Shown here piece after piece: positions 1 through 6,242 of a stretch of 6,327 bases of DNA. Positions within the stretch are counted from its first letter, which is position 1. The number at the start of each line of letters is the position of its first letter. Source of the DNA: DASTHS01 sp035718085 (lineage in GTDB: Bacteria; Actinomycetota; Acidimicrobiia; Acidimicrobiales; Palsa-688); assembly GCA_035718085.1 (NCBI GenBank), contig DASTHS010000059.1, forward strand, positions 1 to 6,327. The letters run 5' to 3'. The notes under the pieces were generated by a model. It ran no database searches, was not told the origin of the DNA, and worked only from the letters and a program-made list of their open reading frames with translations. The position numbers and the translations under genes were made by a program.

Positions 1-1
1 C

Positions 2-466
2 GGCGTCGGCGCGCTGGTCGCCTCCGCCGGCGCCCCGACCGGCCCCCGCTCCGTCGCCCTCGCCGCCCTCGCCGCGGTCGCCGCCGCCGCCGACCTGTCG
101 GGCCGGCCCATCCCCGGGCCCCGCCGGCAGGTCGACGAAGACTGGCTGGGCCGCTATCGGGGCTGGGCGTACGGGGCCGGGTTCGGCGCCCAGCTGGGCG
201 CCGGGGTCACCACCATCGTCACCTCCGCCACCGTGTGGCTCACCCTCGCCGCCGAGCTGCTCGCCGGCAGCGCCGCCGCCGGTGCGGCCATCGGCGGGAC
301 CTTCGGGCTGGTGCGAGCGCTGCCGTTGGCCGCCGAGGCCCGGATCGGCACGTATGCAGCGCTCGTCGCCCGGCAGCGCACGCTGGCGTCCCGGGCGGCC
401 GCCGCCCGCGTCGGCGCCGCCGTCGCCGCAGGTGCGGCGGCCGTCGTGTGGGCGGTCACGGCGTGA
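2..466 (+). CDS. Multi-pass membrane protein, 3' part (5' end outside window)
   Basis: The reading frame is open from the left edge to a TGA at 464-466, giving 154 C-terminal residues. Hydrophobic, Ala/Gly/Val-rich stretches at about residues 17-31, 56-85, 86-106 and 134-152 look like membrane helices. Between them is a polar loop with D-E-D-W-L-G-R-Y-R-G-W (about 45-55), followed by G-x-G-F-G-x-Q-L-G-x-G-V-T-T. The Gly-rich helix after an aromatic/basic loop recalls CcdA/DsbD- or MauF-type transporters that move reducing power across the membrane. That would suit its place ahead of a MauE-like gene, but I cannot confirm the family from this fragment. Its stop overlaps the next start (GTGA), so it is probably co-transcribed and translationally coupled with the three genes that follow. 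It could equally be another small transporter. The gene is confident, the function is not. Confidence 0.75.
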   Translation, partial: GVGALVASAGAPTGPRSVALAALAAVAAAADLSGRPIPGPRRQVDEDWLGRYRGWAYGAGFGAQLGAGVTTIVTSATVWLTLAAELLAGSAAAGAAIGGTFGLVRALPLAAEARIGTYAALVARQRTLASRAAAARVGAAVAAGAAAVVWAVTA

Positions 467-915
467 GGGTCGAGGCGCACGGCCTGGCCGTCACCGCCCC
501 CGCCGGGTGGGAGGTGGCGATCACCCGCCGGCCCGCCCTCGGCGCCGAGCGCACCGGCCCGGTGCTGCACGCCGCCACCGTCGCCCTCCCCGCCGGGCGC
601 GGCGACTACGGCGCCGGCGTGGTGGAGGCGCTCGGCCCCGACGACGTGTTCGTGGCCCTGCTCGACTTCGGCGCCGACGACGCCGGCTCCCCCCTCTTCG
701 CCGCCGCCGCCCTCCCCGTGCTCACCCCCGACGTGTTCCGGCCCAAGGCCATGCAGCGGGTGATCCCCGGCCAGGCGGGCGTTCAGCGGTTCTTCACCGT
801 CGCCGGGCGGGCGTTCTGCCTCTACGCGGTGATCGGCGCCTACGGGCGTCGGGCGTTCCTCTCGCCGAAGGTCAACGGCCTCATCGGCGCCCTCGAGATC
901 GCGCCGCTGCGGTGA
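463..915 (+). CDS. Conserved-looking soluble protein of unknown function in the mau-like cluster
   Basis: A protein of 150 residues. The frame is open further upstream, but the GTG at 463 is preferred because it makes the same 4-base overlap with the previous stop as the other junctions in the cluster; no good Shine-Dalgarno is visible, which fits translational coupling. There is no signal peptide and no membrane helix, so it is probably cytoplasmic. Visible landmarks are P-A-G-W-E near residues 13-17, V-L-H-A-A-T-V-A-L-P (34-43), D-V-F-V-A-L-L-D-F (61-69), P-G-Q-A-G-V-Q-R-F-F-T (102-112) and R-A-F-C-L-Y-A-V-I-G (116-125) with the only cysteine at 119. Alternating hydrophobic segments suggest a mixed alpha/beta or beta-rich fold. 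I do not recognise a named family. Its position inside the overlap chain, between a membrane protein and MauE, suggests a role in making or handling the exported cysteine-rich protein, which is inference. Confidence 0.8.
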   Translation: MRVEAHGLAVTAPAGWEVAITRRPALGAERTGPVLHAATVALPAGRGDYGAGVVEALGPDDVFVALLDFGADDAGSPLFAAAALPVLTPDVFRPKAMQRVIPGQAGVQRFFTVAGRAFCLYAVIGAYGRRAFLSPKVNGLIGALEIAPLR

Positions 916-1421
916 CGGCGTCCCCCGCCGCCGTCACCGGCGTCTACGCCGCCGCCGCCCTGCTCCTCGGCGCCGCCGGGATCGCGAAGGTCGTGCGGCC
1001 GGTCGACACGGCCACCGCCCTCCGGGGCATCGGGCTGGCCGTCGGGGTCGGGTCGGTGCGGGCGGCGGCGGGCGCCGAGGTCGCCGTCGCCGCCGCCGGG
1101 CTGGCCGTGCCCGGCACGTGGCCGGCCCTGGCGGTGGCGGCGTCGTACGCCGCGTTCACCGCCTTCGTGGCGGTGGCCCTGGCCCGGCGGCTGCCGCTGG
1201 CCAGCTGCGGCTGCTTCGGCCGCCCCGACACCCCGCCGTCGGCCACCCACGTGGTGGTCGACAGCGCCGCCGCCCTCGCCGCCGTGGCGTGGGCCCTGAC
1301 CGGGAGGGGCTCCGCCGTGACCGCGACCTTCCACCACCCCGAGCTGCTGCTCGGGGCCGTCGTCGCCACCGGCCTCGCCGGCGCCGTGCTGACCAACCCC
1401 CTGGCCCGGGTGCGGGCATGA
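912..1421 (+). CDS. MauE/DoxX-like redox-associated membrane protein
   Basis: A protein of 169 residues starting at a GTG that overlaps the preceding stop (GTGA). Membrane helices are likely at about 8-26, 52-68, 70-91, 112-130 and 144-162. The key motif is C-G-C-F-G at 99-103, after a short basic loop and before P-D-T-P-P-S-A-T-H-V-V-V-D, the arrangement typical of the methylamine utilisation protein MauE family. In mau operons MauE, with the thioredoxin-like MauD, is needed for correct disulfide formation in the methylamine dehydrogenase light chain. Here the next gene encodes a cysteine-rich exported protein with a light-chain-like domain, so a thiol-oxidising role at the membrane is a good fit. 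No MauD is visible within the window; one could lie upstream. A general DoxX-like protein is the alternative. I leave the symbol blank because the pathway is not methylamine use as far as can be seen. Confidence 0.85.
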   Translation: MTASPAAVTGVYAAAALLLGAAGIAKVVRPVDTATALRGIGLAVGVGSVRAAAGAEVAVAAAGLAVPGTWPALAVAASYAAFTAFVAVALARRLPLASCGCFGRPDTPPSATHVVVDSAAALAAVAWALTGRGSAVTATFHHPELLLGAVVATGLAGAVLTNPLARVRA

Positions 1422-2785
1422 CCGCCGTCGAGCGGATGGGGGAGTGGTTGCTCGGCCGGACCACCCGGCGCAGCTTCCTGGCCCGCACCACCATGGGCGC
1501 CACCGCCCTGTCGGTCGCCCCCGCCACCATCCTGCTGCGCCCGGTGTCGGCGTACGCCGCGGTGTGCGAGTGTGCCGGCTCGGGGTGCAGCTGTGGCGAG
1601 GCGTGCTGCGACGGCTACACCCAGTTCTGCTGCACCATCGACGGCGGGGTCAACGCCTGCCCGCCCGGCACCTTCCCCGGCGGGTGGTGGCAGGCGTCGG
1701 GCTCGGCGTACTGCAGCGGCCTGCGCTACTACATCGACTGCCACGGCGAGTGCCACGGCTGCGACTGCTCCGGCGGCGGCAACTTCTGCCCCTCCTGCGA
1801 CGGCCTCACCTGTGAGTGCGCCAACGGCAGCTGCGCCAACCGCCACGTCGGCTGCACCGAGTTCCGCTACGGGCAGTGCCACACCGAGATCTCCTGCGCC
1901 GGGCGCATCGCCTGCCGGGTCGTGTCGTGCACGCCGCCGTGGGAGCTCGACTCCAGCTGCTCGCGCGTCGGCCAGACCGACGACTCGACCGCCAACCACT
2001 ACGCCCCCTGCCAGGACGGCCCCACCACCTTCGGCACGGAGGTGGTCGGCATGGCCGTGCCGCCGGGCGGCGCCGGCTACTGGCTGGTCGACGCCGCCGG
2101 CGCGGTCACCGCCCACGGGGGCGTGGTCAACCACGGCGACCTGACCGGCAAGACGCTGGCCAAGCCCATCGTCGCCATGGCCTCGACGGTCACGGGGGAG
2201 GGCTACTGGCTGGTCGCCTCCGACGGCGGGGTGTTCGCGTTCGGCGACGCCGCCTTCGACGGGTCGACCGGCGGCATCGCCCTCAACGAGCCGATCGTCG
2301 CCATGGCCGTCGACCAGGCCGGGTCGAGCGGCTACTGGCTGGCTGCCTCCGACGGCGGGGTGTTCACCTTCGGCGACGCCGCCTACGACGGCTCGACCGG
2401 GGGCATGCGCCTCAACAAGCCCGTCGTCGCCATGGCCGCCACCCCCAACGGCGGTGGCTACTGGCTGGTCGCGGCAGACGGGGGGGTGTTCAGCTTCGGG
2501 GACGCCGCGTTCGACGGGTCGACCGGCGGGATCCGCCTCAACTCGCCGGTCGTGGCCGCAGCGGCGACGCCCAGCGGGGCCGGCTACTGGATGGCGGCGG
2601 CCGACGGCGGCGTCTTCGCCTTCGGTGACGCCGGCTTCTACGGGTCGATGGGCGGCACCAGGCTGGCCCAGCCGGTCGTCGGCATGGCCGCCACCGCCAG
2701 CGGGCGGGGCTACTGGCTCGTCGCCGCCGACGGCGGGGTGTTCGCGTTCGGCGACGCCCCGTTCTACGGGTCGGGCCAGGGCTGA
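1418..2785 (+). CDS. Tat-exported cysteine-rich protein: MADH-light-chain-like domain plus six tandem repeats
   Basis: A protein of 455 residues; the ATG at 1418 overlaps the MauE-like stop (ATGA). Residues 1-47 form a twin-arginine signal: T-R-R-S-F-L at 16-21, a hydrophobic run to about 40, and a probable cleavage after S-A-Y-A (47). Export in a folded state is therefore expected. Residues 50-198 hold 26 cysteines. The segment with C-P-P-G-T (81-85), W-W (90-91), Y-Y-I-D-C-H-G (104-110) and C-x-x-C-x-C (112-117) lines up by eye with the methylamine dehydrogenase light chain (C-P-P-G-T...W...C...Y...D-C-C-G). W90 or W91 may match the first tryptophan of the TTQ cofactor; the second seems replaced, with Q153 before C154. 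Residues 209-455 are six repeats of about 42 residues, possibly a beta-propeller or similar beta array. The chain stops shortly after the last unit, with no sorting signal or anchor. Role unknown: perhaps a disulfide-locked surface or periplasmic binding protein. Gene call is firm, the light-chain relation moderate. Confidence 0.85.
   Translation: MTAVERMGEWLLGRTTRRSFLARTTMGATALSVAPATILLRPVSAYAAVCECAGSGCSCGEACCDGYTQFCCTIDGGVNACPPGTFPGGWWQASGSAYCSGLRYYIDCHGECHGCDCSGGGNFCPSCDGLTCECANGSCANRHVGCTEFRYGQCHTEISCAGRIACRVVSCTPPWELDSSCSRVGQTDDSTANHYAPCQDGPTTFGTEVVGMAVPPGGAGYWLVDAAGAVTAHGGVVNHGDLTGKTLAKPIVAMASTVTGEGYWLVASDGGVFAFGDAAFDGSTGGIALNEPIVAMAVDQAGSSGYWLAASDGGVFTFGDAAYDGSTGGMRLNKPVVAMAATPNGGGYWLVAADGGVFSFGDAAFDGSTGGIRLNSPVVAAAATPSGAGYWMAAADGGVFAFGDAGFYGSMGGTRLAQPVVGMAATASGRGYWLVAADGGVFAFGDAPFYGSGQG
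2042..2782 (+). repeat. Six tandem ~126-bp coding repeats (G-Y-W-L-V-A-x-D-G-G type)
   Basis: Units begin at about 2042, 2168, 2294, 2423, 2549 and 2675. All are 126 bp except the third (129 bp, one extra codon) and the last, which is cut short at 108 bp by the end of the protein. The consensus is (V/I)-V-A-M-A, a variable turn, G-Y-W-L-V-A-(S/A)-D-G-G-V-F-x-F-G-D-A, then (F/Y)-x-G-S-x-G-G and a short L-x-x-P end. The first unit is degenerate: it keeps G-Y-W-L-V but loses most of the D-G-G-V-F-x-F-G-D core. A 31-base stretch is identical at 2221-2251 (unit 2) and 2728-2758 (unit 6), showing recent copying or conversion between units. Phase is kept in every unit. Confidence 0.95.
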
Positions 2786-2824
2786 CCCCCGGGGTCGCGC
2801 CACGCCGGCTAGCGCGGTCGGGGT
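2784..2824. terminator. Possible bidirectional terminator between convergent genes
   Basis: In the gap between two convergent stops, CGCGC at 2796-2800 can pair with GCGCG at 2812-2816 around an 11-base loop, and ACCCC at 2785-2789 with GGGGT at 2820-2824 can extend it across an internal bulge. A competing small palindrome, GACCCC-C-GGGGTC, lies at 2784-2796. No T-tract follows on either strand, so it is not a classic intrinsic terminator. In DNA this GC-rich such pairing also arises by chance, so the support is mainly its position. Confidence 0.3.
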
Positions 2825-2834
2825 GCGCCGCCGG

Positions 2835-3056
2835 TCAGGTGCGCAGCTTGCCGGCGTTGCCCTCGCCCTCGTCGCCCCGCGCCTGGGGCAGCATGCCGCT
2901 CTGCATGTGGTCGTTGACGTCGGCGTCGACGGCGCGCGCCTCGTCGATGGTGGCCTGCACCTCGTCGAGGTGGGCCTCGGCGGCCGCGATGCGGCGGCGG
3001 TCGTCGGCGTCGCTGGGCACGGCGCTGTCGTCGGGCACGGCCGTCTCGTCGGGCAT
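2835..3056 (-). CDS. Small acidic helical protein of unknown function
   Basis: A 73-residue protein on the - strand, starting at the ATG at 3054-3056, 9 bases after the stop of the large gene upstream. An AGGA about 7 bases before the ATG is a plausible ribosome binding site, so it is probably the second gene of a two-gene operon. The N-terminal 19 residues are rich in Asp, Pro and Val; residues about 20-50 (starting R-R-R-I-A-A-A-E-A-H-L-D-E-V) form a likely amphipathic helix, and the C-terminal tail is Gly/Glu-rich and probably disordered. It has no cysteine, signal peptide or membrane segment. Placement and natural amino-acid composition support a real gene, and its short coiled-coil-like helix suggests dimerisation or partner binding. 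I do not recognise the family. Confidence 0.65.
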   Translation of the reverse strand: MPDETAVPDDSAVPSDADDRRRIAAAEAHLDEVQATIDEARAVDADVNDHMQSGMLPQARGDEGEGNAGKLRT

Positions 3057-3065
3057 GACCGGGTC

Positions 3066-6000
3066 CTACCCCTCGGCGGCGGAGGCGGCGACCTCTTGGC
3101 CGCGCGCCGCGGACGGCGTCAGCCACCGGCCGATGACCGGCAGCTCCCAGAACGACTCGGCCCGAGCCACGGCGATGGCCACCGCCAGGGCGTTCTCGGG
3201 GGCGTCGTAGATGGCGTAGCGGGGCTGCCAGTCCGGGTCGAACTTGGCGTTGAACCGCCACAGCGACTCGATCTGCATGCTGTCACCCATCCGGCGCAGC
3301 AGCCACGCCTGCACCCGCTGGCCGACCCCTTGGCCCGCCTCCCCGGCCAGCACCGCCCGCATGGTGGCGAAGTTGAGCCCGAGGCCGGCATGGCCCTGCT
3401 CGCGCAGCCACCGGATGGTCTCGACCACCGCGAAGTCGATCAGCCCGTTGGGGTGCTCGCCGGCGTCGCGGCGCATCAGGTCGAGCGAGTACCCCCCGAT
3501 GCCGGGGGCGGGCACGTAGTGGCAGAAGGCCACCGGTGGCCCCGGTTCGCCCTCCGGGGCGCCGTCGGGGCGCGGGCCGTGCACCACGGCGAGCAGCAGG
3601 CCGTCGTCGGCAGGGTCGAACACGCGGCCGAGGGTCATCGAGAAGCCGCGCTCGACATCGCCCCGCCGCGACTTGGTCATCACCGCTTCGAGGGCGCAGC
3701 GCAGCTCGGCCGAGATGGCCGACGGGTCGTGGAAGCTGATCGTGTAGCCGTACTTCGCCACCCGGTTGACGGCCTGGCGCAGCCCCTTGAAGCGGCCGCC
3801 GTCGAGGGAGAAGCGCTGCACCCGCACGACCGCCTCGTCGCCGACGTAGAGGTCGTGCATCCCCGTGGCGCGGTAGACCGGCAGCCACTCCTCGCCGGCG
3901 CCGAGGCCCCCGAGCGCCCACCCGTGGTCGTCGACGAAGGCCCGGAACGCCCGCCACGCCTCGTCGCGCTCGGCCACCGGCCCGATCGGGTCGGGCGACA
4001 CCAGGCACACGGTGCCGTAGACGGCGTAGGCCACGACCGTGTCGCCCCAGAAGAAGAAGTCCTTGTCAGGGCGCAGGGCGAACCAGTCGAGGGTGCCCGA
4101 CCCGTGGCGGGCCACGACGGCCCGGGCCCGGTCGAGCCCGCTGCCCGCCGACCCCGTCACCGCCTCGCCGCGGTCGCCCGGCGGCCTCCGGCCCAGGAAT
4201 CCGGGCCGGCCGACCCCGGTCGTCCGGTGAGTCCCGCGCCCCCGGCCCCCTCCCGCCCGGGCCGCCCCCGCCCGGGCCACCACCGGCCGGAACAGCACGA
4301 CGATGAGGCCGAGGGCCAGGGCGGCAGCCGTGGCGGTCATGGCCGGGGTGAAGAACTCGTCGATGCGATGGGGGAGCGCCACACCCCGCAGGCCGACCAT
4401 GCGGTCGACGGTGGCCTGCAGCGCCTGCCACCACCCCAGGCGGTTGGGCAGGTGGTGGTGCGACGTGTAGGCCATCGACCCGAGCTCGGCGCCGAGGGTG
4501 CCGGCGGCCACCACGACGACGACGGCACCGACCAGCGTGCCGGCGGCCCCCCGCACGGTGGGCGCCTCGCTGGCCGCGTCGAAGTGCTGGCGCTGGAGGT
4601 ACAGGTAGGCGGCCACCACGACGGCCACCACCGCCTCCTCGACATCGACGCCCTTGACCAGGTGCAGCACGGCGGCGCCGAGCAGCAGCGCCTGACAGGC
4701 CACCCACGCCCGCCGCTGGCCCCGTCGCACCCCGCGGGCGATCACCAGCAGCGCCAGGCCGAGGACGGCGTCGATGGCGTCGGCGGCCTGCGGGACGGCG
4801 AGCGGCAGCACCGAACGCAGCACCCGCAGCCGGGCGGCCAGGGGGTCCGACAGCGACGACATCAAGGTCGCGAAGCCGGCCAGGGCGACCACCCCGGCGG
4901 CGATGCGGCGGGTGCGGCGCCGGCCCGGCAGCGGCTGGTCGGGGGCGGGCCAGCTGGCCTGCCCGGGGAACGTCGCCACCAGCGCCGGAGCCAGGTCGTC
5001 GGCGGCGGCCGTCGCCTCGCTGCGGCGGGCGGCCAGGCGTTCGAGCAGCGAGGCGCCGGGGAGGTCGACGCGGGCGTGCAGCAGGCGCACGTGCAGCTCG
5101 TTGCCGGCCTCGAGCTCGACCCACGACACCTGCCGCGAGCCGAGGAACACCGGTGGCAGCCCCAGCCCCGGCGCCCGGGCGACGACCTCGGAGACCACCT
5201 CGGCGACGCAGCCGACGTTCGCGTAGAAGCCGGTGCCCAGGTTGGTCAGCTCGGGACGGCACGTGTGACCGGTGACCAGCCCCCGGTGACCGCCGGCCAC
5301 CAGGGCGCGCGCCGCCGTGCGCGCCGCGGCGTTGGGGTCGCGCCCGCTGGCGCCGAGCGTGATGGCCCCCAGGGCGCGGTAGGCGCCGCGCAGGGCGACG
5401 GCGGCCAGGCCGGCGAGCAGGAGCAGCTCGACGACCACCGCAGCCACCGCCAGGGCGACCCGCCACGACTCGCCGGCCTCGCTCAGCGCCGGCACCCGCA
5501 GCACGGCGGCCACGGCGACGGGCACGACCAGCAGCCACGCCCCCCGCCCGAGGCGCCGGTACGCGAGCCGCGAGGCGATGAAGCGGGGGAAGGCCGCCGG
5601 GTCGTCGAGGTGTTCGACACCCGCCAACCACCCGGTGCGGCGGCGACCTGCGGCGTCACCGTCCGAGCCGCTGGGGCCCGCGTCACCCTGGATCCCAGGG
5701 AGCACCTCGCCGCGGAGGTGGTGGGCCAGCGGTGATTCGTGGGGGTTGGTGGGGTCCGCCATCCGGGCCAGCGGGTCGTGCGCGGTGCCCGGCTCGACCC
5801 GCACCCGCCGTTCGCCGGCACCCGTTGCCACGCGGAGCTCGACGGTGAGGGCGATCTGCGCGCCGAGCTCGCGGGTCACCACCCGCGCCGCGGCGGGCGA
5901 CCAGGCCAGCTGCCGGTCGAGGTCACCCGGCAGCACCACGACCTGCCGTCCCGGGCCGGCGGCGAAGGCGGCCAGGGCACCGACGAGGCGGGGGTGGGCG

Positions 6001-6242
6001 GCCAGCACGGCGGCGCCGTCGCCGATCGGCGGCTGGCCATCGGCGCCGAAGAGGTTGCCGGCGATCACCACGACCCCCGGGCCGGTCGCCGACTCGATTG
6101 CTCGCACCAGGTCGAGCTCGGCCGCCACCATCGGCGCGCTGGGATCACGGCCGAGGCGGAGGTCGGCCGCCACCAGCACCCGACCGCCGACGGGCACGTC
6201 GATGGCGAGCTCGGCGGGCGGGCTGGGGGCGTCGGCGGGCAT
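3066..6242 (-). CDS. Degenerate metallophosphoesterase / membrane / DUF2156 (MprF-like) lipid-modifying fusion protein
   Basis: A 1058-residue protein from the ATG at 6240-6242. That start was chosen because the recognisable domain begins about 12 residues later; a GTG at 6318-6320 in the same frame would add 26 Pro/Gly/Ala-rich residues, and the frame stays open to the window edge. Residues ~12-185 and ~287-395 together resemble a metallophosphoesterase interrupted by two membrane helices (236-253, 260-283). Most ligand positions are changed (D27-L-R, G62-N, G106-D-L-D, G325-H-T-C), so hydrolysis is unlikely. Further helices lie at about 447-462, 485-505, 513-529, 535-550, 567-588 and 633-652. 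After an Arg/Gly linker (656-695), residues ~700-1045 match the DUF2156 / phosphatidylglycerol lysyltransferase C-terminal domain: F-F-F-W-G-D (729-734), V-S-P-D-P-I-G-P (748-755), G-R-F-K-G-L-R-Q-A-V-N-R (816-827) and S-L-D-L-M-R-R-D...G-L-I-D-F (919-937). MprF enzymes transfer an amino acid from aminoacyl-tRNA to phosphatidylglycerol and flip the product, lowering membrane charge. Amino-acid specificity cannot be read here. Confidence 0.88.
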   Translation of the reverse strand: MPADAPSPPAELAIDVPVGGRVLVAADLRLGRDPSAPMVAAELDLVRAIESATGPGVVVIAGNLFGADGQPPIGDGAAVLAAHPRLVGALAAFAAGPGRQVVVLPGDLDRQLAWSPAAARVVTRELGAQIALTVELRVATGAGERRVRVEPGTAHDPLARMADPTNPHESPLAHHLRGEVLPGIQGDAGPSGSDGDAAGRRRTGWLAGVEHLDDPAAFPRFIASRLAYRRLGRGAWLLVVPVAVAAVLRVPALSEAGESWRVALAVAAVVVELLLLAGLAAVALRGAYRALGAITLGASGRDPNAAARTAARALVAGGHRGLVTGHTCRPELTNLGTGFYANVGCVAEVVSEVVARAPGLGLPPVFLGSRQVSWVELEAGNELHVRLLHARVDLPGASLLERLAARRSEATAAADDLAPALVATFPGQASWPAPDQPLPGRRRTRRIAAGVVALAGFATLMSSLSDPLAARLRVLRSVLPLAVPQAADAIDAVLGLALLVIARGVRRGQRRAWVACQALLLGAAVLHLVKGVDVEEAVVAVVVAAYLYLQRQHFDAASEAPTVRGAAGTLVGAVVVVVAAGTLGAELGSMAYTSHHHLPNRLGWWQALQATVDRMVGLRGVALPHRIDEFFTPAMTATAAALALGLIVVLFRPVVARAGAARAGGGRGRGTHRTTGVGRPGFLGRRPPGDRGEAVTGSAGSGLDRARAVVARHGSGTLDWFALRPDKDFFFWGDTVVAYAVYGTVCLVSPDPIGPVAERDEAWRAFRAFVDDHGWALGGLGAGEEWLPVYRATGMHDLYVGDEAVVRVQRFSLDGGRFKGLRQAVNRVAKYGYTISFHDPSAISAELRCALEAVMTKSRRGDVERGFSMTLGRVFDPADDGLLLAVVHGPRPDGAPEGEPGPPVAFCHYVPAPGIGGYSLDLMRRDAGEHPNGLIDFAVVETIRWLREQGHAGLGLNFATMRAVLAGEAGQGVGQRVQAWLLRRMGDSMQIESLWRFNAKFDPDWQPRYAIYDAPENALAVAIAVARAESFWELPVIGRWLTPSAARGQEVAASAAEG

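Noticed and set aside
235..462. Longer N-terminus for the 150-aa protein from an upstream start in the same frame
   Set aside because: The added part is Arg/Ala-rich, overlaps the membrane protein gene in another frame, and breaks the 4-base overlap pattern seen at the other junctions.
2042..2782. Regular ~126-bp repeats read as a CRISPR or satellite array
   Set aside because: The units keep codon phase, vary mainly in amino-acid-tolerated ways and have no repeat/spacer alternation; they are protein repeats.
1418..2785. Functional methylamine dehydrogenase light chain
   Set aside because: The second cofactor tryptophan appears missing, the cysteine count is far higher, a long repeat region is attached, and no heavy chain is seen.
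944..2803. A - strand open frame of 619 codons with repetitive sequence
   Set aside because: It is antisense to the MauE-like and repeat-protein genes; its repetitiveness is the mirror of the real tandem repeats.
4158..4160. GTG that could start the synthase domain as a separate gene
   Set aside because: The frame is continuous through the linker without a stop, no ribosome site is clear, and DUF2156 proteins are normally fused to such a membrane region. An internal start cannot be fully excluded.
2454..5735. A + strand open frame of 1093 codons across the large - strand gene
   Set aside because: Its translation is a Pro/Arg/Gly/His-rich low-complexity product, it starts inside the repeat protein in another frame, and it lies antisense to a frame with clear domains. 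Very GC-rich DNA commonly leaves such frames open.
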